From positions 1-64,000 of the forward strand of contig NZ_CANBCP010000002.1 of the NCBI RefSeq assembly GCF_947367085.1: a stretch of DNA of 64,000 bases, written 5' to 3'. Positions 47,049 through 58,863 of this stretch are shown in pieces. A program made the translations under genes and the position numbers. The notes beneath the pieces are model-generated. The model did no database searches and was not told where the DNA came from. It saw only the letters and a program-made list of their open reading frames with translations. Each line of letters starts with the position of its first letter. Position 1 is the first letter of the stretch. This DNA comes from an uncultured Lactobacillus sp. (GTDB lineage: Bacteria > Bacillota > Bacilli > Lactobacillales > Lactobacillaceae).

Positions 47049-47591
47049 TTAATTAAGTGGTGTTTCCTTTCCAGTTGCTACATCCTTGTAATAGATTTTA
47101 CCATTTTTCATCACGTAATTATTAATAACTGCGCCAGTCTTTTTCTCAGCTACACTATAAACGCCATTACCACCTCGAACTTCAAAATCTTGCAATCCAG
47201 TTCCTGCAGGATATTGATCACGCTTGATTGTATCGTTAACAATTAACTTGAAGTTTTGCTCTCCTAATTGATCGTTAGAATTTGAAGTATTTGAACTTTG
47301 ATTATTTGAGTTTGAATTATTCATATTTGAGTTACTTGATTGTTGAGAATTAGTAGCATTATTGGTTTGAGTGCTATCAGAATTTGAAGATTGGTTAGAT
47401 GATTCACTATCTTCGTTATCAGAATCTTCAGTATGTTTTTCTTGATGCTTTTTAGTCTTATGATGACTCTTTTTACTGGTTTGACTAGATTTTGCATCGC
47501 TATTATCACTCTTAGCAGAGTTATTAGAACAGCCCACCGCAAATAATACGGTTAATAGTGTCATACCGGACAATAAAACTTTTTTATGCAT
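47049..47591 (-). CDS. Lipoprotein with S/N/T-rich low-complexity linker
   Basis: Lipobox VLFAVGCS, long SNSNNQSSN stretch, small C-terminal domain. Confidence 0.8.
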   Translation of the reverse strand: MHKKVLLSGMTLLTVLFAVGCSNNSAKSDNSDAKSSQTSKKSHHKTKKHQEKHTEDSDNEDSESSNQSSNSDSTQTNNATNSQQSSNSNMNNSNSNNQSSNTSNSNDQLGEQNFKLIVNDTIKRDQYPAGTGLQDFEVRGGNGVYSVAEKKTGAVINNYVMKNGKIYYKDVATGKETPLN

Positions 47592-47676
47592 TGTATTACT
47601 TCCTTGCTTTTATTTTTCTATATATTTTATAAAAATCGGTTTAATTATACCAACCAGAAAACTGGGGTCAATTAGC

Positions 47677-47694
47677 TTTTGCATATATGCAAAA
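47677..47694. promoter_or_regulatory. 18-nt perfect palindrome TTTTGCATATATGCAAAA upstream of C1 peptidase gene
   Basis: Read directly; near-copy at 49144-49161. Confidence 0.6.
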
Positions 47695-47801
47695 TTTCGT
47701 CCTTTATCTCATTACTAATATCTTTTTCTATATTAAGCTAGCAGTTTGAGGTAGAATATTAAATGTAAGATTATAAATATATGAAAAGGAAGTATGAAAT
47801 T

Positions 47802-49118
47802 ATGTCTCACGAATTAACTTTTCAAGAAATAGAAGGTTTCCGCAAAGATTTTGATAATTCCAGAAACGACGTTGTTTCTCGTGCTGCAATGCGTTCTGGT
47901 GTCCTTGAAGCTTCATTCAATCCTAAAGTTGAAGAAACTTTAAATGATGTTTTTTCAGTTGAAGTTAAAACTGACAACGTTACTAACCAACAACAATCCG
48001 GCCGTTGCTGGTTGTTTGCTACTTTGAATACTTTACGTCACTACTTTGGTGAAAAGAATAACTACAAGAACTTTACTCTTTCTCAAGCTTATAACTTCTT
48101 CTGGGATAAGATTGAACGCGCTAATATTTTTTATGACATGATTATTGACACCGCTGATAAGCCATTAGACGACCGTACTGTCAAAGCATATTTGAACTTT
48201 GCAGGTACTGACGGTGGTCAATGGGCAATGGCAGCTTCACTAGTTAAGAAATACGGTGTTGTACCAACTAATGCTATGCCAGAAACCTTTAATACTAACC
48301 ACACTTCTGGCTTTGCTGACGCTTTAGCACGCAAGGAAAAGAAAGATGCTTTAGTTTTGCGTAAATTAGTCAACGAAGGCAAGATGGACGAAGTTGAAAA
48401 GAAGCGCAAGGAATTCTTAAGCGAAGTTTACCGTATGACTGCAATCGCTGTTGGTGAACCACCTAAGAGCTTTGACTTAGAATTCAGAGATGACGACAAG
48501 AAACTTCACTTAGAAAAAGGTTTAACTCCTGTTCAATTCTTTAATGAATACTGGAAAGATTTTGACTTTTCTGATTATGTCTGCTTAACGAATGCACCTG
48601 ATCATGAATATGGCAAACTCTACTCACTTCCATTTGAGGATAATGTTGAAGGTGGTATCCCAATTACTTTCTTAAACGTACCAATGGAATACTTAAAAGA
48701 TGCTGCAATCAAGCAATTGAAGAGTGGTGAAAGTATTTGGTTCGGTAATGACGTTTTGAAAGAAATGGATCGCAAGACCGGCTTTTTGGATGATGAATTA
48801 TACAAGACTGATGACTTGTTCAATGTTGATACCAAGATGTCTAAAGCAGATCGTTTAGCTACTGGTGAAGGTGCCGTAACCCACGCCATGACCTTGGTTG
48901 GTGTTGACTTAGACCATGAAGGGGACGTTCGTAAGTGGAAAGTTGAAAACTCATGGGGTGATAAATCTGGCCGCAAGGGTTACTTCACAATGAGTGACGA
49001 CTGGTTCAACGACTACGTTTATGAAGTAATTGTTCACAAAGATTACTTAACTGATGAGCAAAGAAAGATTGCTGATTCAACCCCTACTCCACTTCCAGCA
49101 TGGGACTCACTTTCATAA
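47802..49118 (+). CDS. C1B cysteine aminopeptidase/endopeptidase (PepC/PepE/PepG family)
   Basis: QSGRCWLFATLNTLRH, THAMTLVGV, KVENSWGDKSG. Confidence 0.95.
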   Translation: MSHELTFQEIEGFRKDFDNSRNDVVSRAAMRSGVLEASFNPKVEETLNDVFSVEVKTDNVTNQQQSGRCWLFATLNTLRHYFGEKNNYKNFTLSQAYNFFWDKIERANIFYDMIIDTADKPLDDRTVKAYLNFAGTDGGQWAMAASLVKKYGVVPTNAMPETFNTNHTSGFADALARKEKKDALVLRKLVNEGKMDEVEKKRKEFLSEVYRMTAIAVGEPPKSFDLEFRDDDKKLHLEKGLTPVQFFNEYWKDFDFSDYVCLTNAPDHEYGKLYSLPFEDNVEGGIPITFLNVPMEYLKDAAIKQLKSGESIWFGNDVLKEMDRKTGFLDDELYKTDDLFNVDTKMSKADRLATGEGAVTHAMTLVGVDLDHEGDVRKWKVENSWGDKSGRKGYFTMSDDWFNDYVYEVIVHKDYLTDEQRKIADSTPTPLPAWDSLS

Positions 49119-49143
49119 TAATAAAATCAAAAATATTTTAATA

Positions 49144-49161
49144 TTTTGCAAATATGCAAAA
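49144..49161. repeat. 18-nt near-palindrome TTTTGCAAATATGCAAAA downstream of C1 peptidase gene
   Basis: 17/18 identical to 47677-47694. Confidence 0.6.
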
Positions 49162-49200
49162 AATGGTAAGACTGACGAATTTTTAGTCTTACCATTTTTA
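49160..49200. terminator. Bidirectional terminator
   Basis: AAAATGGTAAGACT...AGTCTTACCATTTTT between convergent genes. Confidence 0.88.
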
Positions 49201-49211
49201 TTTGTACTTTT

Positions 49212-50222
<1,011 letters not shown>

Positions 50223-50248
50223 TTAATAAGTAAAATATTTTTTATTTA

Positions 50249-53200
50249 CTAAAACATTTTACCATTATTTTTATATAAGGCAGCTAAGGTAAAGTCTAAA
50301 ACATATCGATCCTGTGCATCTAATAAAAACTCAGGATGAACTTGAGCGCCCCAAGAGTCATCCCCACCAACTCCCATTTGAGCAGCAATAACACGGACAT
50401 AAGTATATCTACTTGGGCCTAAATCAGATAAATGATCTGTAGTTTCAAGTTGACTTGTTGAATATGGCAAAGCTGAAACATTGAGTGGCGTCTTATTAGC
50501 AAGAATTCTAATTCCATCGCCAGCTTTATTCAAAAGATCATATTGACGAACCTGACTGCGATTGCCGCATTCTTGTAAGCGTAAATATGGAGTTAGATTA
50601 TCTTGTACTTTTCCTTTATAAATTCCAAAATAAGATCCAGCTAAACGATCACTATAACTTTCATTAGGACCTAAACCATAATATTGATAACGATCATAAT
50701 CATTTGGAATCGCGAACTCTAAGCCAAATAACGGCAACTTCCCTACTTTCTGAGCACCAGGGAAGATTGCTTGGATATTAATCTTGCCACTTTTATCAAT
50801 GCGATATCGAATGTCTAGCTTATCTTTTAAAGCAACCGGCAAATCAAATTGAGCATTAATTTCAACAAATTCTTCTTCTTTTTCAAAATTCAAATCTACC
50901 AGCTTCATGAATTTACCAGCATTTTCCCATTGTGCCATCTCAAAACCGTAACAAGCGCCCCGGTCATTATCAGTTAATGGCCGCCAAAATGTTGGCTGCA
51001 TCAAAGTTTGTAAAAATTCACTACCACCATAATTGATTGAAACTAATTTTCCTCTTTCCTTGGAAAGTAAAATACTATAATTATGTCCACTAAAGCCAAA
51101 ATTATAATCGCTATCAATTGGGGTGCCTGCTCCATCTGGCTCGAAAGTTGGAATGGCTTTATGTACTAAAAATTGAACTTTGCCTAACTGGTATCCTGCA
51201 TCAGCCCAGTCATTGCTTTGGGCTAAAATTTCACTTACTTGATAGATTAGTTCATCTGTTGGTTCAAAATCGATTTTGGGCCATTTAATTTTAAAAACTC
51301 CAGACTCAGTTGGCATTACATTTATAGTCAGTGAATGACTCCAGATAACTCGACCGTTAAGTAAGACATTGGCAACAAACTTCTCTTTTTCCAGATCGAT
51401 GAACAAATTTTTATTTTCTACTGTTAACTCTTTATCATTCAACTTCATCTGAACATTATTATATAAGGCTTTAACAGCTGCCATTTTCGGTGAAACTACT
51501 CGATTAGCAAAAACTAGCCCATCACCACAAAATTCATAATCTGTTGGTCGATCATCAAAATCGCCGCCGTAAGCTAAACTGCCATTTTTCTCAATGCCCT
51601 GATCGATAAAGTCCCAAATAAAACCACCTTGATACTGAGGATATTTTTCTAAAGCAGTATAAGATTGTAGGTCACCTACTGAGTTGCCCATGGCATGCAT
51701 ATATTCACAAGAAATATATGGTTTTTTCGGATTAGACATTAAATATTCTTCAATTTCGTGTGGTTTAGCATACATTCGGCTTTCGATATCGCTTGCTTGA
51801 TCAAATTTACGATTATGCGTCACTCCTTCATAATGCACTAAGCGATGAAGATCATTTTTACGCAAGAAATCTGCCATCTTAGCTATGACACTACCAGCAT
51901 AGGATTCATTACCACAAGACCAGATCAACACACACGGGTGATTATAGTCACGCTGCATCATATTATTAGCGCGATCTAAACATGCAGCCAGCCATATTTT
52001 TTTACTTGCGGGTACATTATAAGTCGCATCTTCTTTGCCTACTTTTTGCCAGGTACCATGAGTTTCTAAATTGGTCTCATCAATTACATAGAGGCCGAGT
52101 CGATCACACATCTCGTAAAAATAAGTCTGATTTGGATAATGGGATGTTCGAACCGCATTGATATGGTTGCGTTTCATGGTTTTAAGATCCCAAGCAATAT
52201 CTTTTTTACTAATGGCTCGCCCAGCTTGACAATCAAATTCGTGTCGATTTACACCCTTGAAAACAATTCGGCGGTTATTTAAATACATAATTCCATCACG
52301 AAGTTTGAAGCTGCGAAAACCTAGTTGAACTTGACTAACTTCTTGCAATTTATCCTTGAGATATAACTTTACTCTCAAAAAATAGAGATTAGGATTCTCA
52401 CTACTCCAAGTTAGAACTGCTAACTTACGCCAATTTAAATGAACGCGCTTGTTTTCAACACCAACTTCGGTTTTGCGGATTACTTGCCCCTTATTATCCA
52501 TTAACTCACATGATAAAAAGCTGTTATCGATATCCCCGTCTAATTTGAAGTCTGCTTTAAGTTGACCTTCACTTAAGTTCTTGCTTAAAGTGGGTGTAAG
52601 ATGAACATCCTCTAAATGTAAATCAGCCTTAGCTCTTAATTCAACGCTTCTAAAAATTCCAGTTAAACGCCAAAAATCCTGATCTTCCAGCCAAGAAGCC
52701 GATGAGTATTTAAATACAGCCACACAAAGGCGATTATTTTTTTCTTGAAGAAATTCAGTAACTTCAAATTCACTTGGGGTAAAAGAATCTTCACTATAGC
52801 CAACAAATTTTCCATTTAGCCAAACATAAATCGCAGTTGCCGCACCTTCAAAACGTAAGTTAACTCTTTTATCTTTTAAACCATTTGCTAAATCAAAATA
52901 GCGTACATAAGAGGCAACTGGGTTTTCTTTTTTAGGAATTAAAGGTGGCTCCAATTTTTCATGACCATCGAATGGATATTGCACATTGACATATTGAGGT
53001 TTTCCATAACCTTGTAATTCTAAATTGGCTGGGACATCTACAAAGCCAAAACCACTATCATCAAAACCATTTTCATAAAAATCCTTAGCCCAAAGATTAA
53101 TATTTTTTACGTAATTAAGCTTCCAGCGTCCATCTAAGTTTTGAATTAAACTTGATTTTTTTTGAAGTAATTGCTCGTCACTAGCATATACAACGTGGTC

Positions 53201-53287
53201 TGAATGAGCCGCAACTGTATTGACTGCAAAAACTTCTGGATTTTCTAGCCAGGATAAATCTGCTCTATTTTTTCTATTTTTCATCAT
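50249..53287 (-). CDS. lacZ: Beta-galactosidase LacZ (GH2, single chain)
   Basis: [40 protein letters not shown]; 1012 aa. Confidence 0.96.
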   Translation of the reverse strand: MMKNRKNRADLSWLENPEVFAVNTVAAHSDHVVYASDEQLLQKKSSLIQNLDGRWKLNYVKNINLWAKDFYENGFDDSGFGFVDVPANLELQGYGKPQYVNVQYPFDGHEKLEPPLIPKKENPVASYVRYFDLANGLKDKRVNLRFEGAATAIYVWLNGKFVGYSEDSFTPSEFEVTEFLQEKNNRLCVAVFKYSSASWLEDQDFWRLTGIFRSVELRAKADLHLEDVHLTPTLSKNLSEGQLKADFKLDGDIDNSFLSCELMDNKGQVIRKTEVGVENKRVHLNWRKLAVLTWSSENPNLYFLRVKLYLKDKLQEVSQVQLGFRSFKLRDGIMYLNNRRIVFKGVNRHEFDCQAGRAISKKDIAWDLKTMKRNHINAVRTSHYPNQTYFYEMCDRLGLYVIDETNLETHGTWQKVGKEDATYNVPASKKIWLAACLDRANNMMQRDYNHPCVLIWSCGNESYAGSVIAKMADFLRKNDLHRLVHYEGVTHNRKFDQASDIESRMYAKPHEIEEYLMSNPKKPYISCEYMHAMGNSVGDLQSYTALEKYPQYQGGFIWDFIDQGIEKNGSLAYGGDFDDRPTDYEFCGDGLVFANRVVSPKMAAVKALYNNVQMKLNDKELTVENKNLFIDLEKEKFVANVLLNGRVIWSHSLTINVMPTESGVFKIKWPKIDFEPTDELIYQVSEILAQSNDWADAGYQLGKVQFLVHKAIPTFEPDGAGTPIDSDYNFGFSGHNYSILLSKERGKLVSINYGGSEFLQTLMQPTFWRPLTDNDRGACYGFEMAQWENAGKFMKLVDLNFEKEEEFVEINAQFDLPVALKDKLDIRYRIDKSGKINIQAIFPGAQKVGKLPLFGLEFAIPNDYDRYQYYGLGPNESYSDRLAGSYFGIYKGKVQDNLTPYLRLQECGNRSQVRQYDLLNKAGDGIRILANKTPLNVSALPYSTSQLETTDHLSDLGPSRYTYVRVIAAQMGVGGDDSWGAQVHPEFLLDAQDRYVLDFTLAALYKNNGKMF

Positions 53288-55166
53288 TTTCTACCGCCTT
53301 CAACTTATAAACAGTCTCCATCTTTTTCACCATTGCGCCAAATGGCTGCTTTTGGGATATACGAAACTCTTTAGAATTAACAATCAGCACGATTACTGAA
53401 TCATCTAACTTAGACTTTTTAATTACAGGATCCCAGAATTCAATTATTTCTTGTCCTTTTTTTACTTTATCACCATTATTTACATAACTGACAAATCCTG
53501 TACCATCTAATTTTGCAGTCCCTAGACCAATATGAATTAACACAACTAATCCATTTTCATTTTCAATTAGGACATAATGCTTGGTAGGAGCAATTACTTT
53601 AACTGTTGCATCAAAAGGAGCATAAACCTTTCCAGACTCAGGCTCAATCGCAAAGCCGCAGCCCATCAGTTCACTAACGAAAGTTTCATCCTTAATTTGA
53701 CTTAGTGAAAGCAATTTTCCAGTAATCGGACTTTTTAAAGTAAATGATTCATCACTTTTGACTTCACAATGAGCGTGCTTTTTAGTAAAAAGACGTTCTA
53801 ATTGATCAACGATCTCAGCATGTTTATCTTCAGTCAGCCAAATCTTTCTAGCAAAAATAAAAACTGAAACAAGGAGCATAATTGCTGGAAAAGCAAACAT
53901 ACAAATTTTAAAAATCTCTTGTTGATGACTACTGATGTCTTGCATCCGAGCGCCTGTCGTCATCCCCGCCATAACTGCTACTAAAGAAACAAACCAATTT
54001 GATAAGGCGCCACCTAATTTATCTATTAAAGGGCGAATTGATAAAGTTAAAGCTTCATCGCGGTGACCTGTTTTAAATTGTCCATATTCAACAGCATCAG
54101 AAATGATCATCAGCACTACCAAAAATGCTAAAGGTTGCGGAATAAAAAACAACTCAGCTCCCACTAAAACAATTGCCAAACTGCCATGGGCTAAAGCATA
54201 AATACTAATCCCCGTTAACATTGTTGCAATGCAGATATAAAACAATCTCTTACGATTAAACTTTCTAGCTAAGGATGGAAATAAAGTTACTGAAATGAGT
54301 CCGACAACTGTGTTAATGCTGTATAAAATCGTATAACCATGCGCATTTCCCAAAATATAAGAAAAATAATACAGCTGCAAAGAATTCAAAGTATTCACGC
54401 CTAGCCCATAAAACCAATAAGCTAGAGCTAACCCCATTAACTGATCATTCTTAGTTAATACCTTGAAGACCTGACTTAAAGTAGTCTTTTTCTTATTTTG
54501 ACGTAAATTAGATTGGATCTCATGAGTCCCAACTCCAACAGCTAAGGCTGATAAAATTCCAATTACTGCTACTAAAAAGGCAAACCAAAACCAGCCTTGT
54601 TGATCACCATTAGGATTAGACTTGTTTGCGGAAAAAAACAAAACCAGCGGCATAATCACTACACCTACAATATTAGCTCCAATTGTTGAGCCAATACGAG
54701 CCCCTGTAGCTATTTTTTCTCTTTGACGAGAATCAAAAGATAAGGCCGGAATCATGGACCAAAAGCCGGTATCTCGAAATGAATAAAAAATGTCCATAAT
54801 TAAGTATAAAAATGCAAATGCAATTAAGTAGATGATTGGAGCGTTTTTATTTAATCCACCAAGATTAGTAAACAAACTTAATAAGGCTAAAGAACTAATA
54901 ATGCCTCCACACACAACCCAAGGTTTGAACTTTCCCCAAGGTGTGATTGTCCGATCGATAGCATTTCCAATTAGCGGATCAATTAATACCTCACTAATGC
55001 GAATGATCGCAATTAAGTTAGTGATCATGAAGATCATCTGACTATCACCAGCTTTAAACAAGTGAGTCGTTACAAACACAATAAAATATGTCGACAGCGT
55101 CGCATAAAAAACATCATTGCCAAATGCCCCAAAGGCATAAGACAGATTAGAAATCCTATTTTTCAT
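53274..55166 (-). CDS. lacS: Lactose permease LacS (GPH transporter + C-terminal IIA-like domain)
   Basis: N-terminal GPH symporter, C-terminal [32 protein letters not shown] (IIA-Glc like). Confidence 0.95.
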   Translation of the reverse strand: MKNRISNLSYAFGAFGNDVFYATLSTYFIVFVTTHLFKAGDSQMIFMITNLIAIIRISEVLIDPLIGNAIDRTITPWGKFKPWVVCGGIISSLALLSLFTNLGGLNKNAPIIYLIAFAFLYLIMDIFYSFRDTGFWSMIPALSFDSRQREKIATGARIGSTIGANIVGVVIMPLVLFFSANKSNPNGDQQGWFWFAFLVAVIGILSALAVGVGTHEIQSNLRQNKKKTTLSQVFKVLTKNDQLMGLALAYWFYGLGVNTLNSLQLYYFSYILGNAHGYTILYSINTVVGLISVTLFPSLARKFNRKRLFYICIATMLTGISIYALAHGSLAIVLVGAELFFIPQPLAFLVVLMIISDAVEYGQFKTGHRDEALTLSIRPLIDKLGGALSNWFVSLVAVMAGMTTGARMQDISSHQQEIFKICMFAFPAIMLLVSVFIFARKIWLTEDKHAEIVDQLERLFTKKHAHCEVKSDESFTLKSPITGKLLSLSQIKDETFVSELMGCGFAIEPESGKVYAPFDATVKVIAPTKHYVLIENENGLVVLIHIGLGTAKLDGTGFVSYVNNGDKVKKGQEIIEFWDPVIKKSKLDDSVIVLIVNSKEFRISQKQPFGAMVKKMETVYKLKAVENDEK

Positions 55167-55212
55167 AAATTTCCTCCATCGCTGCTTTCCTTGTGACCAT
55201 ATTCTATAATTG

Positions 55213-55369
55213 TTTACTAAATTTGTCTATATTTAAGTAAACTTTATTACTGTATTAAAGCTTAGTCCTATTTACCAAAATATTGACATATCAATTGTTT
55301 ATCAATGAAATCTTCACCATATATTTTAGTAAATTTTATTAGGGATCTTTAGTAAATACTATAGTAAAC
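55213..55369. promoter_or_regulatory. Cluster of TTTACT/AGTAAA operator-like half-sites upstream of lacS
   Basis: Copies at about 55213, 55236, 55271 (variant), 55326, 55348 and 55363. Confidence 0.6.
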
Positions 55370-55374
55370 ATAAA

Positions 55375-55412
55375 AAACCACTAGCTATCATTTTCGATAA
55401 CTAGTGGTTCTT
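55375..55412 (-). terminator. Terminator hairpin downstream of HD hydrolase gene
   Basis: AACCACTAGCTATCATTTTCGATAACTAGTGGTT. Confidence 0.8.
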
Positions 55413-55426
55413 CACACTCTAATTTT

Positions 55427-56086
55427 TTAAACATTCCATTCATCCATGAATTCATCTACAAACTCATGCATAAATTCAGTACGCCTATGCGCTTCTTTTT
55501 TGCCGCCAGGTGTATTCATCAACTTTTCCAAATCAAAAAGTTTTTCATAAAAATGATTAATAGTTGTTTCTTCATGGTTGCGGTATTGATCATGACTAAT
55601 TAATTTCTCTGGTTTGATTTTTGGATCATAAATCAAATTACCATGCTTACCACCATAAGTAAAAGCACGCGCAATTCCGATTGCCCCTAAGCTCTCAATT
55701 CGATCAGCATCTTGCACGTATTGGCCACTTAACGGGAGCTTATAGTGATGCTCAATGTTCGCAGAAAAAGACATGTGCTGGATAGTAAACAAAATATCTT
55801 TAATTTCTAAATCACTAAAGCCTACTTCGGGTAACAGTCCGCAAATCTCTTGTATAACTTTTTGAGGATCAGAGCAGATTTTTTCATCAATCGTATCATG
55901 CAAAAAACTTCCTGTTCGAATAATTGCCACCATTCTGCTTTCAGGATGGGCATCAGGATTATCTTGCAAATACATTTTTGTAGCTAAATTTGCAACCCGC
56001 TGTCCATGATAAAAGTCATGTCCAGTACGTTCATTTGCTAGTTGTTTTTTGGTAAATTCTTCTACTTGGCTAATGTCCATCATCAA
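55427..56086 (-). CDS. HD-domain hydrolase (YedJ-like)
   Basis: GHDFYHGQRVANLA, FLHDTIDEK, DADRIESLGAIGIAR. Confidence 0.9.
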   Translation of the reverse strand: MMMDISQVEEFTKKQLANERTGHDFYHGQRVANLATKMYLQDNPDAHPESRMVAIIRTGSFLHDTIDEKICSDPQKVIQEICGLLPEVGFSDLEIKDILFTIQHMSFSANIEHHYKLPLSGQYVQDADRIESLGAIGIARAFTYGGKHGNLIYDPKIKPEKLISHDQYRNHEETTINHFYEKLFDLEKLMNTPGGKKEAHRRTEFMHEFVDEFMDEWNV

Positions 56087-56164
56087 TTCCTCCTAGCTCG
56101 CTTATATTTTTATTCTATCAAAAAACCTACTACGCAAAATCACGTAATAGGTTCAAATATTTCA

Positions 56165-57478
56165 TTATGCCATCGAATCCCAACAAGGAACTTCTGTTGC
56201 AGGTCCTTCAGAAATTTTTACTAACTCATCTGATAAGTACTTCTTTTTAACAACAACTTTAAAAAGATATTCATCAAACCACTTATCATCCATCACAAAG
56301 TAGCCCTTATCACCAACTTTAGTTCCCCATGAGTTTTCAACCTTCCATTGACGACTCTTGCCATCAACTACATCAACACCTACCAAAGTCATCGCATGCG
56401 TTGAACCACTTGCACCAGTTTGTAATCTTTGCTTTTTATCAAGCTTAGTTTCAATGTTGAAAATCGTGTCCGTTTCATATAGGTCGGCAGATAAAATTCC
56501 CTTTTGACGATCACTAGATTTACCTACATCACAGCCAAACCAAATAGTCTCGCCAGCTTGCAATTGCTTAATTGCAGCTTTCTTCAAGTTTTCAATTCGA
56601 GTATTCAAGAATCTAACTGGACTGCCTCCTGCAACATTATCTTCAAATGGCAAACTAAACAATTTGTCATATTCGTGATCAGGAGCATTAAATAAAACTA
56701 CATAATCATCAAGATCATCAGTGAAATATTTGTGCCAAAAGTCTAATGGTGTCAAGCCTTCATCCAATTGATAGTTGCCATCATCATCTTTAAATTCGAG
56801 ATCAAATTTTTGGACAGGTTCACCAAAAGCGATAACTGCCATACGGTAAACTTCGCTCAAAAATTCTTGACGTTTAGCTTGAACTTCATCGTCTTTGCCA
56901 GCTTGAACTAAATCACGCAAAACCAATCCATCTTGACGTAATTTCATATTGAGCGCTTGGTTAAAAGCGGCAGTATTGTTAGCGGTAAAACTCTCTGCTT
57001 GCGCATAATCTGGAACTAAGCCATATTTTTTAATCAAAGAAACAGCCATGTGCCATTGTCCACCATCAGTATCAGGTGCTTGTAAATAAAAATGAACAGT
57101 TCGATCATCAATCGGCTGATCAGCAGTTTCTATAATGTGATTAAAAAAGATATTTGCTCTTTCAATTCGATCCCAGAAAAAGAGATAACTTTGCGAGAAT
57201 ACAAAATTTTTAGCCTTATTTGCTTTAGCAAATTCATGACGCAAAGTATTAAGAGCCGCAAATAACCAGCAGCGTCCTGATTGTTTTTGATCAGTCACAT
57301 TGTCAGTGGGAATTTCAATAGAGAAGGTACGATTTAGAGCGCGAATACCTTCCGTATTTAAACTAGCCTTTTGTAAACCATTAGTTACAACTGCAAGTTC
57401 AGCAATGCGATTTTGTTTATCAGCTTGATAGTCTTTTTGAAATTTGGCAATTTCATCTAAAGTTAGTTCATGATCCAT
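56165..57478 (-). CDS. C1B cysteine aminopeptidase/endopeptidase (PepC/PepE/PepG family), second copy
   Basis: QSGRCWLFAALNTLRHEF, THAMTLVGV, KVENSWGTKVG. Confidence 0.95.
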   Translation of the reverse strand: MDHELTLDEIAKFQKDYQADKQNRIAELAVVTNGLQKASLNTEGIRALNRTFSIEIPTDNVTDQKQSGRCWLFAALNTLRHEFAKANKAKNFVFSQSYLFFWDRIERANIFFNHIIETADQPIDDRTVHFYLQAPDTDGGQWHMAVSLIKKYGLVPDYAQAESFTANNTAAFNQALNMKLRQDGLVLRDLVQAGKDDEVQAKRQEFLSEVYRMAVIAFGEPVQKFDLEFKDDDGNYQLDEGLTPLDFWHKYFTDDLDDYVVLFNAPDHEYDKLFSLPFEDNVAGGSPVRFLNTRIENLKKAAIKQLQAGETIWFGCDVGKSSDRQKGILSADLYETDTIFNIETKLDKKQRLQTGASGSTHAMTLVGVDVVDGKSRQWKVENSWGTKVGDKGYFVMDDKWFDEYLFKVVVKKKYLSDELVKISEGPATEVPCWDSMA

Positions 57479-57581
57479 ATTATTTTTTTCTTCTTTCTGT
57501 AAGAGATAGATTTTATTCTTTTAATAACCATAATATAACTACTTACAAAAAATCAATATTAAATATAAATTACTAAGAATA

Positions 57582-57654
57582 AGCCATTTCCCAGATTTGA
57601 ACTGGGGACCTCCTCCTTACCACGGCGGTGCTCTACCTCCTGAGCTAAAATGGC
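57582..57654 (-). tRNA. tRNA-Thr(GGT)
   Basis: GCCATTT/AAATGGC acceptor, GCTC/GAGC D-stem, anticodon loop GTGGTAA, CCCAG-TTCAAAT-CTGGG T-arm. Confidence 0.92.
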
Positions 57655-57666
57655 GACTATATTGTA

Positions 57667-57697
57667 TCAAAAAAGGCATCCCTTTTACTAGGATGCC
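57667..57697 (-). terminator. Terminator downstream of acyltransferase gene
   Basis: AAGGCATCC...GGATGCCTT hairpin with T-run on minus strand. Confidence 0.8.
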
Positions 57698-57708
57698 TTC
57701 CATAATAT

Positions 57709-58847
57709 CTAGTTGTCAAAAATTTTATTTAAACTCAAGATTGTTTTTTCAATCCATCTATCAATAATCTTTCCAAGAAAGATGGATAAATGCTTGATAT
57801 GGATAAGTTTGAATAAATAGATTCTAATATAATCTGCTAATGAACATACAATATATACAAGTACAGTAACTAATATCAAAATAATAAAAAGAAAAATTGG
57901 ATTCATATTATCTCTTCCTGGAATCATTACCCAGTACTGCAGATATGCATCAATTAAGGCTGTGTGAATCAAATATACGCCTAAAGTTGCTGGCGCTAAA
58001 AATTCAATCACTTTTATAGTGACCTTATTTAGCTTTAATTCAGGAAAGAAGCAAAAGATGGCAGCAGCACTTAACAAAATTGTGGGTGCCACAAATGTAT
58101 TTTTAGTTAGAAAATCTGAATTTAACAAAAGATGAAAATGCTCATTAATAGCAACAATCATAATTTTTGATAGCCAAGATATTCCAATACATCCAATTAC
58201 TATCCATGCCAAAACCTTTTTAGATATTTTCTTATCCAAATCAAATTTCCCAATAAATGCTCCCATTAAATAATAGAGCATTAAACCAAACATATCTTTA
58301 CCTTTAAGCAAGTTATAAGGATCACCATGATTAAATAGGAAAACAGGCAACGTAATAACAACAATAAAGAAAATTATCAAGACCATACATGCGGTATTTC
58401 GATTAACATGATTAACTATCACATTCAAGAACGGTACAAATATTAACATTCCAAAATATGATGTAATATACCAATATTTACCTCGAGTCACAGGAAATAT
58501 CGAATCGATTATCCCTGCACGTGTATGATAACTACTTTTTAAAAACCATAAAATCGCAAAAATGACTACTGAATAGAAAAACACTTCGAACCATATTTGG
58601 ACTATTCGATGTGCCTTAGGTTCAGATTTATACATTATATAACCCGTTATCATTCCAAATAAAATATTGCACCACAAGCTTATTATGAATAATAACCACA
58701 AAGTCATATTTTGAGGTGTCACAAAGTGATTATGATAGAAGGCTCCATTTACCCCCCCACAATATTTGCAATTACTACGTGATCCATGACAACTAAAAAC
58801 ATAGCAAAATCACGCAATAGATCTATCCCATAATTTCTCTTTTTCAT
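57709..58847 (-). pseudogene. Acyltransferase-3 family membrane acyltransferase interrupted by a frameshift at a G7 tract
   Basis: MKKRNYGIDLLRDFAMFLVVMDHVVIANIVGG* from ATG at 58847. One extra G restores ...VGGVNGAFYHNHFVTPQNMTLWLLFI, joining the supplied ORF 57709-58722. Confidence 0.9.
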
Positions 58848-58863
58848 TTATTCTCTCACTTAA

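Noticed and set aside
56130-58823. Similar strings gcaaaatcacgtaatag (56134) and gcaaaatcacgcaatag (58804) considered as a repeat pair
   Set aside because: Only about 17 nt. One lies in a terminator and the other inside coding sequence of the split acyltransferase; likely coincidence.
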